Shown in pieces: positions 15,769 through 23,071 of a DNA stretch of 64,000 bases. The notes beneath the pieces were generated by a model. That model made no database searches. It worked only from the letters and a program-made list of their open reading frames with translations, and was not told the DNA's origin. Each line of letters begins with the position of its first letter. The stretch's first letter is position 1. Source of the stretch: JAFDVN01 sp964472275 (GTDB lineage: Bacteria; Acidobacteriota; Holophagae; Holophagales; Holophagaceae); the NCBI GenBank assembly GCA_964472275.1, contig CAYYJN010000005.1, positions 16,018-80,017 of the forward strand, in the 5' to 3' direction. Both the position numbers and the translations under genes were made by a program.

Positions 15769-16988
15769 ACATCCATGAGCCCGTCTCGGCCGCCATCCGC
15801 GCGCTCAAGGCGAACAAGCTCCGGAGCGCGCTGACGACGCTCGGCATCGTCATCGGCGTGGCGGCGGTGATCGTCGTCGTGAGCCTGGTGCAGGGGCTCC
15901 AGAAGAGCGTGCTCAAGCAGATCGAGAAGGCCGGCAGCCAGACGCTCTTCGTGCGCCCGGTCTTCCCCACGGACATGCCCTTCGCCGAGTACCTGAAGAT
16001 CAAGAACAAGGACCTCACACTGGAGGACATGCGCGCGCTCGGCCACGCCGTGCCCGTCATCACCCAGCTCACGCCGCTCTTCTTCACCGGCACGGAAGTG
16101 AAGGCCGAGGGCCACTCCGCCACCGTCAACATGGTGATGACCGACGACAGCTACCTGGACCTGAACAGCATCAATCTCACCGCTGGCCGCAACTTCGTGC
16201 CTTCGGATCTGCGCCTCCAGAACAAGGTCGCGATCATCGGCTCCAGCGTGGCGAACAAGCTGGGCATCACCGGCAATCCCATCGGACGCGTCATCCAGAC
16301 GCCCGCGCTCTCGCTCCAGATCATCGGCGTGCTGGAGGAACAGGGCAGCTCGCTGGGCAACGACCCGGACAGCAACATCCTCGTGCCGCTGACGACGGGC
16401 CTCGCCACGCTTTCGGACACGAGCCGCCGCCAGCTCTTCTTCCAGGCGCGCATTGATCCCCGCGTCTCGGCGGACGATGGCGCGGACATGATCACGGAGG
16501 CGCTGCGGCGCATCAAGGGCCTGCGCGCGGGCGAGCCGGAGGGCTTCAAGGTCTTCAGCCCGAAGCAGATCACGAGCATCATCGGGGGCATCACGGCCGC
16601 CATCACGGCGGTCGCGGGCGGCATGGTGTCCATCGCCCTGCTCGTGGGCGGCATCGGCATCATGAACATCATGCTGGTGAGCGTGACGGAGCGGACCCGC
16701 GAGATCGGCGTCCGCAAGGCCGTGGGCGCGAAGCGGAAGGATGTGCTGCTCCAGTTCCTCGTGGAGGCGGCCTTCCTCTGCGTCGCGGGCGGCGCCATGG
16801 GCATCCTGCTCGGCTTCATCCTCGGCGCCGCGCTGGGCAAGGCGCTCTTCGGGGCCATGGGCATGGTGCCGCTATGGGCGGTCATCGCGGCCTTCGCCGT
16901 GCCCGCCGCCATCGGGCTCATCTTCGGCCTCTACCCAGCGGCGAAGGCGAGCAAGCTCGATCCCATCGAGGCCCTGCGCTACGAATGA
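15765..16988 (+). CDS. MacB/FtsX-type ABC transporter permease without ATPase domain
   Basis: A 407-residue protein with the MacB permease layout. The first membrane helix follows IRALKANKLRSALTTLGIVI. A periplasmic domain of about 230 residues comes next, then three more helices (GGMVSIALLVGGIGIMNIML and on) and the cytoplasmic coupling segment VTERTREIGVRKAVGAKRKD. E. coli MacB has an ATPase domain in front of this; here there is none and the start overlaps the adaptor stop. The ATP-binding subunit must therefore come from elsewhere, as in LolCDE or YknXYZ systems. Confidence 0.9.
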   Translation: MNIHEPVSAAIRALKANKLRSALTTLGIVIGVAAVIVVVSLVQGLQKSVLKQIEKAGSQTLFVRPVFPTDMPFAEYLKIKNKDLTLEDMRALGHAVPVITQLTPLFFTGTEVKAEGHSATVNMVMTDDSYLDLNSINLTAGRNFVPSDLRLQNKVAIIGSSVANKLGITGNPIGRVIQTPALSLQIIGVLEEQGSSLGNDPDSNILVPLTTGLATLSDTSRRQLFFQARIDPRVSADDGADMITEALRRIKGLRAGEPEGFKVFSPKQITSIIGGITAAITAVAGGMVSIALLVGGIGIMNIMLVSVTERTREIGVRKAVGAKRKDVLLQFLVEAAFLCVAGGAMGILLGFILGAALGKALFGAMGMVPLWAVIAAFAVPAAIGLIFGLYPAAKASKLDPIEALRYE

Positions 16989-17101
16989 GCGGCTCGCCCG
17001 TCCCTCGCTTCCGTCCACCCCACTCCCACGGCCGCCCGGCGGTGGTCGCGGCCCAACTCCGACTTTCCTCCTAAGCTGGTAGCACTTCCCCAGGAGTTTC
17101 C

Positions 17102-17836
17102 ATGAACGACACGCTCTTCTCCGAAGCCGCGCCCCAGGCCAAGCCCAAGGCCCCCTCCCTGATGGAGCAGATCGAAGGCGTCTTCACCGCGCCCAAGGCG
17201 CTCTTCGACAAGCTCCACGCGGCCCCGAGCTGGGTGCCGGCGCTGATCCTCGCCGTCGTCCTCGGCTTGGCCGTGGCCATCGCCTGGGGCCTCAAGGTGG
17301 ATGTGGACGCCATGCTGCGCCCCGCGATGGAGGCCAATCCGAAGCTCAGCCCGGACCAGGTGGACCAGATCATCCAGATGCAGTCGAAGTTCATCCTGCC
17401 CTTCGGCATCCTGGGCGTGCTCTTCGGCGTCCCGATCATCTCGGTCCTCGCGGGCCTCATCAATTGGGGTCTGGGCCGCGCTTTCACGGAGGAGGGAGCC
17501 GCCGCGCCCACCTTCCTCCAGGGCCTGTCCTCGGCGATCATTCCGAGCCTCGTCCGCATTCCGGATTCGCTCATCATCCTCGCCATGTGCGCGCTCAAGT
17601 CCGTGGGCGGCCACAAGCCCGATCAGGTGACGCCGCTTTCGCTGGGCTACTACCTGCACTCCGCGTCGCCGAAGCTGCAAGCGCTGTTCTACCAGCTCAA
17701 CCCGTTCATCATCGCCAATTTCGTGTTGGCCTACCTGGCCATGCGCCACATCGTGAAGGCCAAGCCGTTGGGCGCGGCGATCTCGGTGGGCATCTGGATC
17801 GCCCTCGTCCTGCTCGGCGTCGCTTTCGCCAAATAG
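17102..17836 (+). CDS. Yip1-domain membrane protein
   Basis: A 244-residue protein. The N-terminal segment SLMEQIEGVFTAPKALFDKL is typical of bacterial Yip1 proteins and is followed by four or five membrane helices (ALILAVVLGLAVAIAWGL, FGILGVLFGVPIISVLAG, and the last GAAISVGIWIALVLLGVAF). AGGAG precedes the ATG. It is only distantly similar to the two Yip1-like genes at the left edge. The gene stands alone and ends at a perfect 14-bp-stem hairpin. Function is not established for the family. Confidence 0.82.
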   Translation: MNDTLFSEAAPQAKPKAPSLMEQIEGVFTAPKALFDKLHAAPSWVPALILAVVLGLAVAIAWGLKVDVDAMLRPAMEANPKLSPDQVDQIIQMQSKFILPFGILGVLFGVPIISVLAGLINWGLGRAFTEEGAAAPTFLQGLSSAIIPSLVRIPDSLIILAMCALKSVGGHKPDQVTPLSLGYYLHSASPKLQALFYQLNPFIIANFVLAYLAMRHIVKAKPLGAAISVGIWIALVLLGVAFAK

Positions 17837-17851
17837 GACGCCCGTGAACGC

Positions 17852-17882
17852 GAGAAGGCCCGGGCGCTGCCCGGGCCTTCTC
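17852..17882. terminator. Bidirectional terminator hairpin
   Basis: GAGAAGGCCCGGGC and its exact reverse complement are separated by GCT, giving a 14-bp perfect stem. It lies between two convergent genes, 15 bp after one stop and 14 bp before the other. No long T-run follows on either side, so termination strength is uncertain. Confidence 0.75.
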
Positions 17883-17896
17883 AATTCACCTTCGCT

Positions 17897-18202
17897 TCAG
17901 ATCTGCCCGGCCTGGACCGGCTTCGGCGCGTCCACGCTGCCCTTAGCGCGGAGCGTGGCGGCCATCTCAGGGGTGATGCCCTTCGCCAGATCCTCGGCTT
18001 CAGCTTGGCGCAGCGCGTCCGAGTAGGAGGGCGGCGGGGTCGTCATCTCCGCCGAAGGACGGGGCGCACGGGCGTGCGCCTTGGACACCACCGCGGCGCC
18101 GAGGATCAGCGCGGCGACAAGGGCCGTCAGGATGACGATGGCCTTCGTCTTGGAGCGGGTGCCGGCCTGGGGGAAGGCGGGCGGGTTCGAGATCTGGGTC
18201 AT
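17897..18202 (-). CDS. Small single-pass membrane protein
   Basis: A 101-residue protein. The ATG at 18202 is preceded by GGAGACAGGA; longer starts run into the regulatory region. Residues 1-20 are cytosolic and basic, one membrane helix follows (AIVILTALVAALILGAAVV), and then about 60 exported residues rich in Pro, Ala and Glu (PPPSYSDALRQAEAEDLAKG). The C-terminal part looks like an unstructured linker with one helix. No family is recognised. Confidence 0.65.
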   Translation of the reverse strand: MTQISNPPAFPQAGTRSKTKAIVILTALVAALILGAAVVSKAHARAPRPSAEMTTPPPSYSDALRQAEAEDLAKGITPEMAATLRAKGSVDAPKPVQAGQI

Positions 18203-18532
18203 GGATCCTGTCTCCTTCCGGATGCGCGATGGCCAGGTCCGCTTCCAATGAAACGAATCCTGGCCACCGCTTGAGAAACAAACCCATCCGGGCAAAGCGA
18301 GTATCCGATGCGACAAGCATGGTTTCAAGTAGCGTAAAGTAAGATTTGCTTGAATATGACGCTTCAATGACTGCGTCATCGCCGTGTCGCGGTTTCAACA
18401 TTTGGGCACCACGAACGCGCCACGGATGACAGCCGATTCCGACACGCACATGACGATTTCTTGGGCTCTTCAACCAAGGGAGTGATCGCGGCATCTCAAG
18501 CTTTGACCCATCCTTGATGACGGAGGTCCGCC
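18203..18532. promoter_or_regulatory. 330-bp divergent intergenic region with two inverted repeats
   Basis: There is no supportable gene here. TGGCCAGG (18230-18237) pairs with CCTGGCCA (18259-18266) in the 5' leader of the small membrane protein. TGACGC and GCGTCA (18357-18378) form a perfect 6-bp inverted repeat ten bases apart in an AT-richer segment. Both are candidate operator or leader structures, but no regulator can be named. Confidence 0.4.
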
Positions 18533-19729
18533 ATGAAGACGCCTACCCGCTCCCGGCTAGCACCGATGCTCGCTCCGCTTGTCGGGGCCGCGCTGCTCCT
18601 GCCCCTCGCGGGGTGCCTGGGTTCCTCCTCGTCTGGTCTCAGCTACACCGACAGCGCCACCTCCGTGGCCGTGGCGGATCTGGACGGCAATGGCCGCATG
18701 GATGTGGCGACTTCCTTCGACCGCGCTTACAGCGATGGCACGGATGGCGGTTTCGTCTCCACGCGCCTGGGCCAGGGCGCGAGCGGAATCAATTTCGCCG
18801 CCCCCCTCCGCTCCAGCGGCGGCGCGGCTCCCGGACCCATCGTCCTGGCGAACCTCGATGGCAACGCCTATCCGGACCTGGTGATGTGCAACGGCGCCAG
18901 CACCACCGTGACCCTGCTCTATGGCAGCGCCACCACGCCCGGAACCTTCGGCTCCGAAATGGATCTCCAGCTCGGCGCCAACCGCTACGCCTACGCGGTG
19001 GCGGTGGCGGACTTCAACGGCGACGGCAAGCAGGACATCGCCGTCGCGGCCAGCGGCGGCAACGATGTGCTGCTCTTCCTCCAGAACGCGGGCGGCGGTT
19101 TCACGGGCGTGACGCCCACCTCCATCCCCGTGGGCGCGACGCCCTACTCCATCGCCGCGGGCGCGCTGTCCGGCGCCAACCAGGATCTGGCCGTGGGCCT
19201 CAGCGGCGGCCAGCTCGCGGTCCTAAAAGGCAACGGCGATGGCACCTTCCAAGCCCAGGTGAACTACGCCTGCGGCACCACGCCCGCCGCCATCAAGATC
19301 GCGGATCTGGATGGCGTCAACGGCGCGGACATCGCGGTGGTCGATTACGGCGCCACCAGTTCGGTGATCGTCTTCCTCAACAGCGGCGGCGGCGCCTTCG
19401 CGACGGGCGTGTCCTATCCCACGGGCGACGCCTACGCGCTGGATCTCGCCATCGGCGATCTGGGGAACGGCAAGCCGGACATCGCCGTGGCCAACTCCGG
19501 CGTTCCCGGCGACCCCGGCAGCGTCTCGGTGCTGCTCAACAACGGCAGCGGCGCCTTCGGGACGGCGACGCTCTACGGCGGGCTCCAGGGACCGACCTCG
19601 GTGGCCATCGCGGACATTGATGGCGACGGCAAGAACGACCTCATCACCGCCGACGGCGCCGGCGTCATCCGCCTCCAGAGCCCCACCACGCCCAGCCTGT
19701 TCCTGCCGCCGGTGCAGTTGTACTACTGA
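18533..19729 (+). CDS. FG-GAP/VCBS-repeat lipoprotein
   Basis: A 398-residue protein. The signal peptide ends in the lipobox LAGC with lipidated Cys28 followed by GSSSSG, so it is anchored in a membrane, probably the outer one. At least six FG-GAP/VCBS repeats follow with Ca2+-loop motifs: VADLDGNGRMDVA, LANLDGNAYPDLV, VADFNGDGKQDIAVA, IADLDGVNGADIAVV, IGDLGNGKPDIAVA and IADIDGDGKNDLI. Together they should make a seven-bladed beta-propeller like integrin alpha chains. Such proteins are often surface or adhesion components. No partner gene is next to it. Confidence 0.88.
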   Translation: MKTPTRSRLAPMLAPLVGAALLLPLAGCLGSSSSGLSYTDSATSVAVADLDGNGRMDVATSFDRAYSDGTDGGFVSTRLGQGASGINFAAPLRSSGGAAPGPIVLANLDGNAYPDLVMCNGASTTVTLLYGSATTPGTFGSEMDLQLGANRYAYAVAVADFNGDGKQDIAVAASGGNDVLLFLQNAGGGFTGVTPTSIPVGATPYSIAAGALSGANQDLAVGLSGGQLAVLKGNGDGTFQAQVNYACGTTPAAIKIADLDGVNGADIAVVDYGATSSVIVFLNSGGGAFATGVSYPTGDAYALDLAIGDLGNGKPDIAVANSGVPGDPGSVSVLLNNGSGAFGTATLYGGLQGPTSVAIADIDGDGKNDLITADGAGVIRLQSPTTPSLFLPPVQLYY

Positions 19730-19735
19730 GGTAGG

Positions 19736-19848
19736 CTGGTCGCGGAGAGCGCGGAATCAACGCGGAAAACACGGAAGCAAGGACTTGGTCATTCCCGTTC
19801 TTGCTTTTTCCGCGTCTTCCGCGCTCGCACCGCGCCCTCCGCGACCAG
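19736..19848. repeat. Intergenic hairpin of CGCGGAA-type units (family A variant)
   Basis: Outer arms CTGGTCGCGGAG (19736-19747) and CTCCGCGACCAG (19837-19848) are perfect complements. Inside are repeated degenerate units (GCGCGGAAT, ACGCGGAAA, ACACGGAAG) facing TTCCGCGTC, TTCCGCGCT and CCGCGCCCTCCG. The hairpin fills the whole space between two convergent genes and could act as a terminator. Confidence 0.8.
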
Positions 19849-19855
19849 CTTCCCC

Positions 19856-20665
19856 CTAGCCCTGGATCCAGACCGGCTCCAGCCCCAGCAGCTTCGTCAC
19901 GGCGGCGCGGGCGCGGGGGCCGGGGTCCACGGTGAAGTCGTTGACCCACATCCGCACATAGTCGCTGACCATGTCGCGGTCCATGCCGCGGCCGAAGGAC
20001 TGGCTGTAGTCCACGCTCTCCCAGTGGCGCGCGCGGGCCAGCTCGACGCTCTTCCGCATCACCGACGCGAAACGCGCCTTCACGGCCGGGTCGAGGCCTG
20101 AACGGATGGCGTTGCCGCCCATGGGCAGCGGCAGATCGTAGGCTTCCTTCCACCAGCGGCCTAGGTCCTCCACCAAGTGAAGCCCGGCGTCCTTGTACAT
20201 GAGCTGACTTTCGTGGATGAGCAGGCCCGCGTCGTGCTTGCCCGCCGCCACGCGCTCCATGATCTGGTCGAAGGGGATCAGCTCATGAATCAGCTCGATG
20301 CCCTTCGCCGCGCACCATAGCTTGAAGCTGAGGAAGGCGCTCGTGCGTGCGCCGGGGATGGCAATGTTCTTCCCCTGCAACGAAGCGGTCGTGGCGGGAT
20401 GCAGGCTCACGACCAGCGGCCCGCGGCCTTCCTGGATGCTGGAGCCCGCCGTGAGCAGGTCGTACTTCCCGATCAGCTCCGGGTAGGCGCCGAAGCTGAT
20501 GGCCGTGATTTCGTAGCGCTCTTCCAGCGCCTCCGCGTTGAGCGTCTCGATGTCCTTGCGGATGAACTCGAACTCGAAGCCTTCCGGGTCCATCCAGCCC
20601 AGCGCAAGGGGCGCCATCATGTAGGCGTCGTCGCTGTCGGGGGAGTGGGCGATGGTGAGTTTCAT
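19856..20665 (-). CDS. mqnD: 1,4-dihydroxy-6-naphthoate synthase MqnD (futalosine menaquinone pathway)
   Basis: A 269-residue protein with the periplasmic-binding-protein-like fold of MqnA/MqnD. It starts MKLTIAHSPDSDDAYMMAPL, where SPDSDDA is diagnostic. DIETLNAEAL, YEITAISFGAYPEL and LLTAGSSIQEGRGPLVV follow, and the active-site His is probably in LLIHESQLMYKDAG. MqnD converts cyclic de-hypoxanthine futalosine to dihydroxynaphthoate, so this organism should use the futalosine route. Other mqn genes are not in the window. Confidence 0.92.
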   Translation of the reverse strand: MKLTIAHSPDSDDAYMMAPLALGWMDPEGFEFEFIRKDIETLNAEALEERYEITAISFGAYPELIGKYDLLTAGSSIQEGRGPLVVSLHPATTASLQGKNIAIPGARTSAFLSFKLWCAAKGIELIHELIPFDQIMERVAAGKHDAGLLIHESQLMYKDAGLHLVEDLGRWWKEAYDLPLPMGGNAIRSGLDPAVKARFASVMRKSVELARARHWESVDYSQSFGRGMDRDMVSDYVRMWVNDFTVDPGPRARAAVTKLLGLEPVWIQG

Positions 20666-20675
20666 GGGCGTCAGG

Positions 20676-20757
20676 CTTCCGGCGTCAGGCGTCAGGCCTG
20701 CTTATCCAGCCTACCGGCCCAAACCCGCGGCCCGAAGCCCGAAGCCTGAGGCCCGAT
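20676..20757. repeat. Degenerate GGCGTCAGGC / CCCGAAGCC repeat (family C)
   Basis: The left half contains GGCGTCAGGC, CGGCGTCAGG and CGTCAGGCC in tandem. The right half contains GCGGCCCGAAG, CCCGAAGCC and TGAGGCCCG. The halves are loosely complementary and span the entire gap between the flavin reductase stop and the mqnD start. Confidence 0.65.
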
Positions 20758-21246
20758 TCAGTATCCGAACCCATCCTTGCGCACATGGGTGCGGGGCTTG
20801 GCTTCGGGATCCTGGAGGGCGCCCTCGATCACTTCGCCGATGAAGAGGTCGTGATCGCCGCCGGTGGAGAGCGTCTTGGTGTGCTTGAGGACGAGGTAGG
20901 CGTAGCCGTCCTTGAAGATGGGCGCTTTCTCGTGCGTCATCAGCGCGTGCGGATCTTCCGCCCAGGGATCCACGCCCGGCTCGAAGCCGCGGCCGTAGCG
21001 CTTCAGCGGCTCGTGATCGCCCTCTTTCAGCAGGTTCAGCGCGAAATGGCCACTGGCGTTGATGAGCGCCTCGATGGGCCGCCCGGCCTTGACACACACG
21101 GCCACGAGGGGCGGATCGAAGCTGATCTGCTGGAACCAGGACGCGAGAAAGCCCGTGCGGTCCTTACCGTGCTGCGCCGTCGCGATGGCGAGGCCGCTGG
21201 GAATCTTGCCGAGCGCGGGACCGGCGGTGGATTTGAGATCGGACAT
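20758..21246 (-). CDS. Flavin reductase domain protein (FMN-binding split barrel)
   Basis: A 162-residue protein starting MSDLKSTAGP; GGAG five bases before the ATG at 21246 fixes the start. The typical flavin-reductase order is present: ALGKIPSGLAIATAQ, then GFLASWFQQISFDPPLVAVC, then the FALNLL strand, and GDHDLFIGEVIEG near the end. Such proteins reduce FMN or FAD with NAD(P)H, or bind flavin for a diiron partner. An earlier start would translate the family B repeat upstream. No oxygenase partner adjoins. Confidence 0.85.
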   Translation of the reverse strand: MSDLKSTAGPALGKIPSGLAIATAQHGKDRTGFLASWFQQISFDPPLVAVCVKAGRPIEALINASGHFALNLLKEGDHEPLKRYGRGFEPGVDPWAEDPHALMTHEKAPIFKDGYAYLVLKHTKTLSTGGDHDLFIGEVIEGALQDPEAKPRTHVRKDGFGY

Positions 21247-21262
21247 GGAGGCTCCAGAAGCA

Positions 21263-21300
21263 TTCATCCGCAGATTACGCAGATTGCGCCGATTCAAGAA
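21263..21300 (+). repeat. CGCAGATTA-type repeat arm (family B, left arm of a cassette)
   Basis: TTCATCCGCAGATTACGCAG continues into ATTGCGCCGATTCAAG: three units of CGCAGATT/CGCCGATT. It lies between the flavin reductase start and the stop of the 99-residue membrane protein and is inverted relative to the copy at 21609-21643. Confidence 0.8.
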
Positions 21301-21593
21301 ACGCGATTCTCACCAGCCATGCGCCGCTCCTCGACCAGCTTGCCGAGCGCCGGAATCATCACCGACAGCACACCCACCAGGAGGGTATAGGCCGATCCGT
21401 AGGACGCCTCGTGACGGGCGGATACGAATGGGCCGATCAGAGTGAGCGTCAACGCCCCAAGCGCGATCCCCCAAAGCGCCCAAACTGCCAGCCGCAATCC
21501 CTTCCCCCATTGGACGAAGATGCAGAAGAGTAGGACGCAAAGAGAGATGGCCAGGAGGCTGATCTTCGTTTGATGCAGGTACAGGTAGGACAT
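21294..21593 (-). CDS. Small multi-pass membrane protein enclosed by inverted family B repeats
   Basis: A 99-residue protein with two or three membrane helices (ISLLAISLCVLLFCIFV, LAVWALWGIALGALTLTLIG, YTLLVGVLSVMIPALG) and a short charged C-terminus (VEERRMAGENRVS). Base composition is less G+C-rich than the neighbours. Its last codons run into the left repeat arm at 21294-21300, and its start lies 16 bp from the right arm, so gene and repeats look like one unit. No family is recognised. Confidence 0.65.
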   Translation of the reverse strand: MSYLYLHQTKISLLAISLCVLLFCIFVQWGKGLRLAVWALWGIALGALTLTLIGPFVSARHEASYGSAYTLLVGVLSVMIPALGKLVEERRMAGENRVS

Positions 21594-21608
21594 TCAATGG
21601 CTCCAACA

Positions 21609-21643
21609 ATTCATCTGCGTCATCTGCGCAATCTGCGGTTAAA
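21609..21643 (-). repeat. CGCAGATTA-type repeat arm (family B, right arm of a cassette)
   Basis: Read on the minus strand this is TTAACCGCAGATTGCGCAG followed by ATGACGCAGATGAATT, matching the arm at 21263-21300 at about four positions in five but in opposite orientation. Confidence 0.8.
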
Positions 21644-21646
21644 CCC

Positions 21647-22183
21647 TCAGTTCGCGCTCGGCTCGGGGTTCTTCTCGGCGAGCTTGGCTTTGACGCGCTC
21701 GATGGCTTTGGCGGCGACGGCGTAGCGGGGGTTTTCGTCGAGAGCGGCGCGGTAGTGCTTCAAGGCCTGATCCAGATCGCCCTTGCGCTCGAAGACGCGG
21801 CCGAGGTTGAACCGGGGGAAGCAGTAGCTTTCGTAGCGCTGCGCCTTGAGGGCCATCTTGAGCCAGGGAATGGCGTCGTCCAGCTCGCCCTGCTCCAGGT
21901 AGTAGGCGCCGATGTCGTTGTAGGGATTGCCGAACTCCGGGTCCAGATCAATGGCGCGGTGGCAGTCCTCGATGGCGGCGTCGAAGTCCTTGTCGAAGCT
22001 CTTGGCCCAGCCGCGGAAGGTGTAGGCCTCCGCCGTGGGCCAGATCTCGATGGAATCCGAGTAGAGCTCGATGGCCTTGTCCAGCTCACCCTTCATGTGG
22101 AGCTGGTAGGCCTTGCCCACCACTTCCATGGCCTCCTGGCGTTTGGCCTCCGGCGTGTCGGGGCGTTCCTGCTCGTCGCTCAT
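21647..22183 (-). CDS. Tetratricopeptide-repeat protein
   Basis: A 178-residue soluble protein with about four TPR units: GKAYQLHMKGELDKAIELYS, FRGWAKSFDKDFDAAIEDCH, NDIGAYYLEQGELDDAIPWL and FNLGRVFERKGDLDQALKHY. No signal peptide is present. ATG at 22183 (MSDEQERPD) is preferred over 22189; neither has a clear Shine-Dalgarno sequence because a repeat lies directly upstream. A scaffold or regulatory role is usual for such proteins, but no partner can be named. Confidence 0.85.
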   Translation of the reverse strand: MSDEQERPDTPEAKRQEAMEVVGKAYQLHMKGELDKAIELYSDSIEIWPTAEAYTFRGWAKSFDKDFDAAIEDCHRAIDLDPEFGNPYNDIGAYYLEQGELDDAIPWLKMALKAQRYESYCFPRFNLGRVFERKGDLDQALKHYRAALDENPRYAVAAKAIERVKAKLAEKNPEPSAN

Positions 22184-22202
22184 GGGCATCAATATACGGC
22201 GT

Positions 22203-22302
22203 CGGGCGTCGGGCGTCAGGCGTCAGGTCTTTCTGCATGCGGGAGGGCATTGGGTCCGCCAATCGGCATGCGGGAGGCCCGTGGTCCGAGGCCCGAGGCC
22301 CC
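22203..22302. repeat. GGCGTCGGGC / CCCGAGGCC degenerate repeat (family C)
   Basis: Tandem units GTCGGGCGTCGGGCGTCAGG begin the element. A direct repeat of GCATGCGGGAGG follows (22237-22248 and 22269-22280). It ends in GGCCCGTGGTCCGAGGCCCG, the same string as the cassette arm at 26514-26533. It fills the space between the TPR and exporter genes. Confidence 0.75.
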
Positions 22303-22303
22303 C

Positions 22304-23059
22304 TCACAGTCCTTGCAGCCTCAGCAGCGTGACCGCTTGCCAGAGGATGTAGCCGCCCATGGCCGCCACCAGCAGGCCGCCCAGGCGCAGGAGGCGATGC
22401 TTCCAGGCCTGGCTCAACTTGGTGGACATGAGGCCCAGGCCCAGGAGCAGCGGCATGTTGCCGAGGCCGAAGGCGGCCATGCCCGCGGCGCCCATCTTCC
22501 AGGTGCCGTAGTCCAGAGTCTTGAGCAGCATCATGTAGACGAGGCCACAGGGGATGAGGCCCCAGAGCATGCCGAGGAAGAGCGGGCCTCCGCCGCTTTT
22601 CAGGCCTTTGCCCAGCAGGCCCGACAGCGCCTTGGGCAAGCGGAATTCCATGAGCGCGTCCGCCCGTCGGCCCAGCAGCATGAAGAGGCCCAGCAGCAGC
22701 ATGAGGAAGCCGATGGCGAGCTTCACCCACACCTGCCACGGCCACGCCTGGGCCGCGGCCAGCGCCGCGCCGTCGGGGCGGCAGCACTCGTGCATGTCCT
22801 GGATGGTCTGGATGCGGGCGAAGCCGCCCAGGTAGCCGATGGCCGCGCCGAGCACGGTGTAGGTGAGGATCCGCCCCGCCTGGAAGATCAGGTGCCGGGG
22901 CCAGAGCCGCCCGCCATTCCGAGCCTGGGACACGCCGAAGGCCGCGACGATGGGCCCGCACATGCCCGCGCAATGCCCGATGGAACCGAGCAGGCCCGCC
23001 ACCCACATGATGAGCAGCCAGGGCGCGGCATGGGGCGTGTTCAGCCAGTGTTCGAGCAT
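22304..23059 (-). CDS. TauE/SafE-like sulfite-exporter family membrane protein (UreH_2-type)
   Basis: A 251-residue protein with six or seven membrane helices. The conserved N-terminal motif LGSIGHCAGMCGPIVAAFG (HC..MCGP) and the second half-motif GMLWGLIPCGLVYMML are diagnostic of the COG2836 group. Members often occur near cytochrome oxidase assembly or metal transport genes, and the paired cysteines suggest copper or thiol chemistry. The downstream end touches a family C repeat. It lies 12 bp after a barrel-protein gene on the same strand, so the two are likely co-expressed. Confidence 0.85.
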   Translation of the reverse strand: MLEHWLNTPHAAPWLLIMWVAGLLGSIGHCAGMCGPIVAAFGVSQARNGGRLWPRHLIFQAGRILTYTVLGAAIGYLGGFARIQTIQDMHECCRPDGAALAAAQAWPWQVWVKLAIGFLMLLLGLFMLLGRRADALMEFRLPKALSGLLGKGLKSGGGPLFLGMLWGLIPCGLVYMMLLKTLDYGTWKMGAAGMAAFGLGNMPLLLGLGLMSTKLSQAWKHRLLRLGGLLVAAMGGYILWQAVTLLRLQGL

Positions 23060-23071
23060 CCGAAAAGGCCC

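Noticed and set aside
18203..18532. c-di-GMP (GEMM) riboswitch in the leader before the small membrane protein
   Set aside because: A GGCAAAGC-like string caught the eye, but the paired stems and conserved A-rich junction of GEMM are not present.
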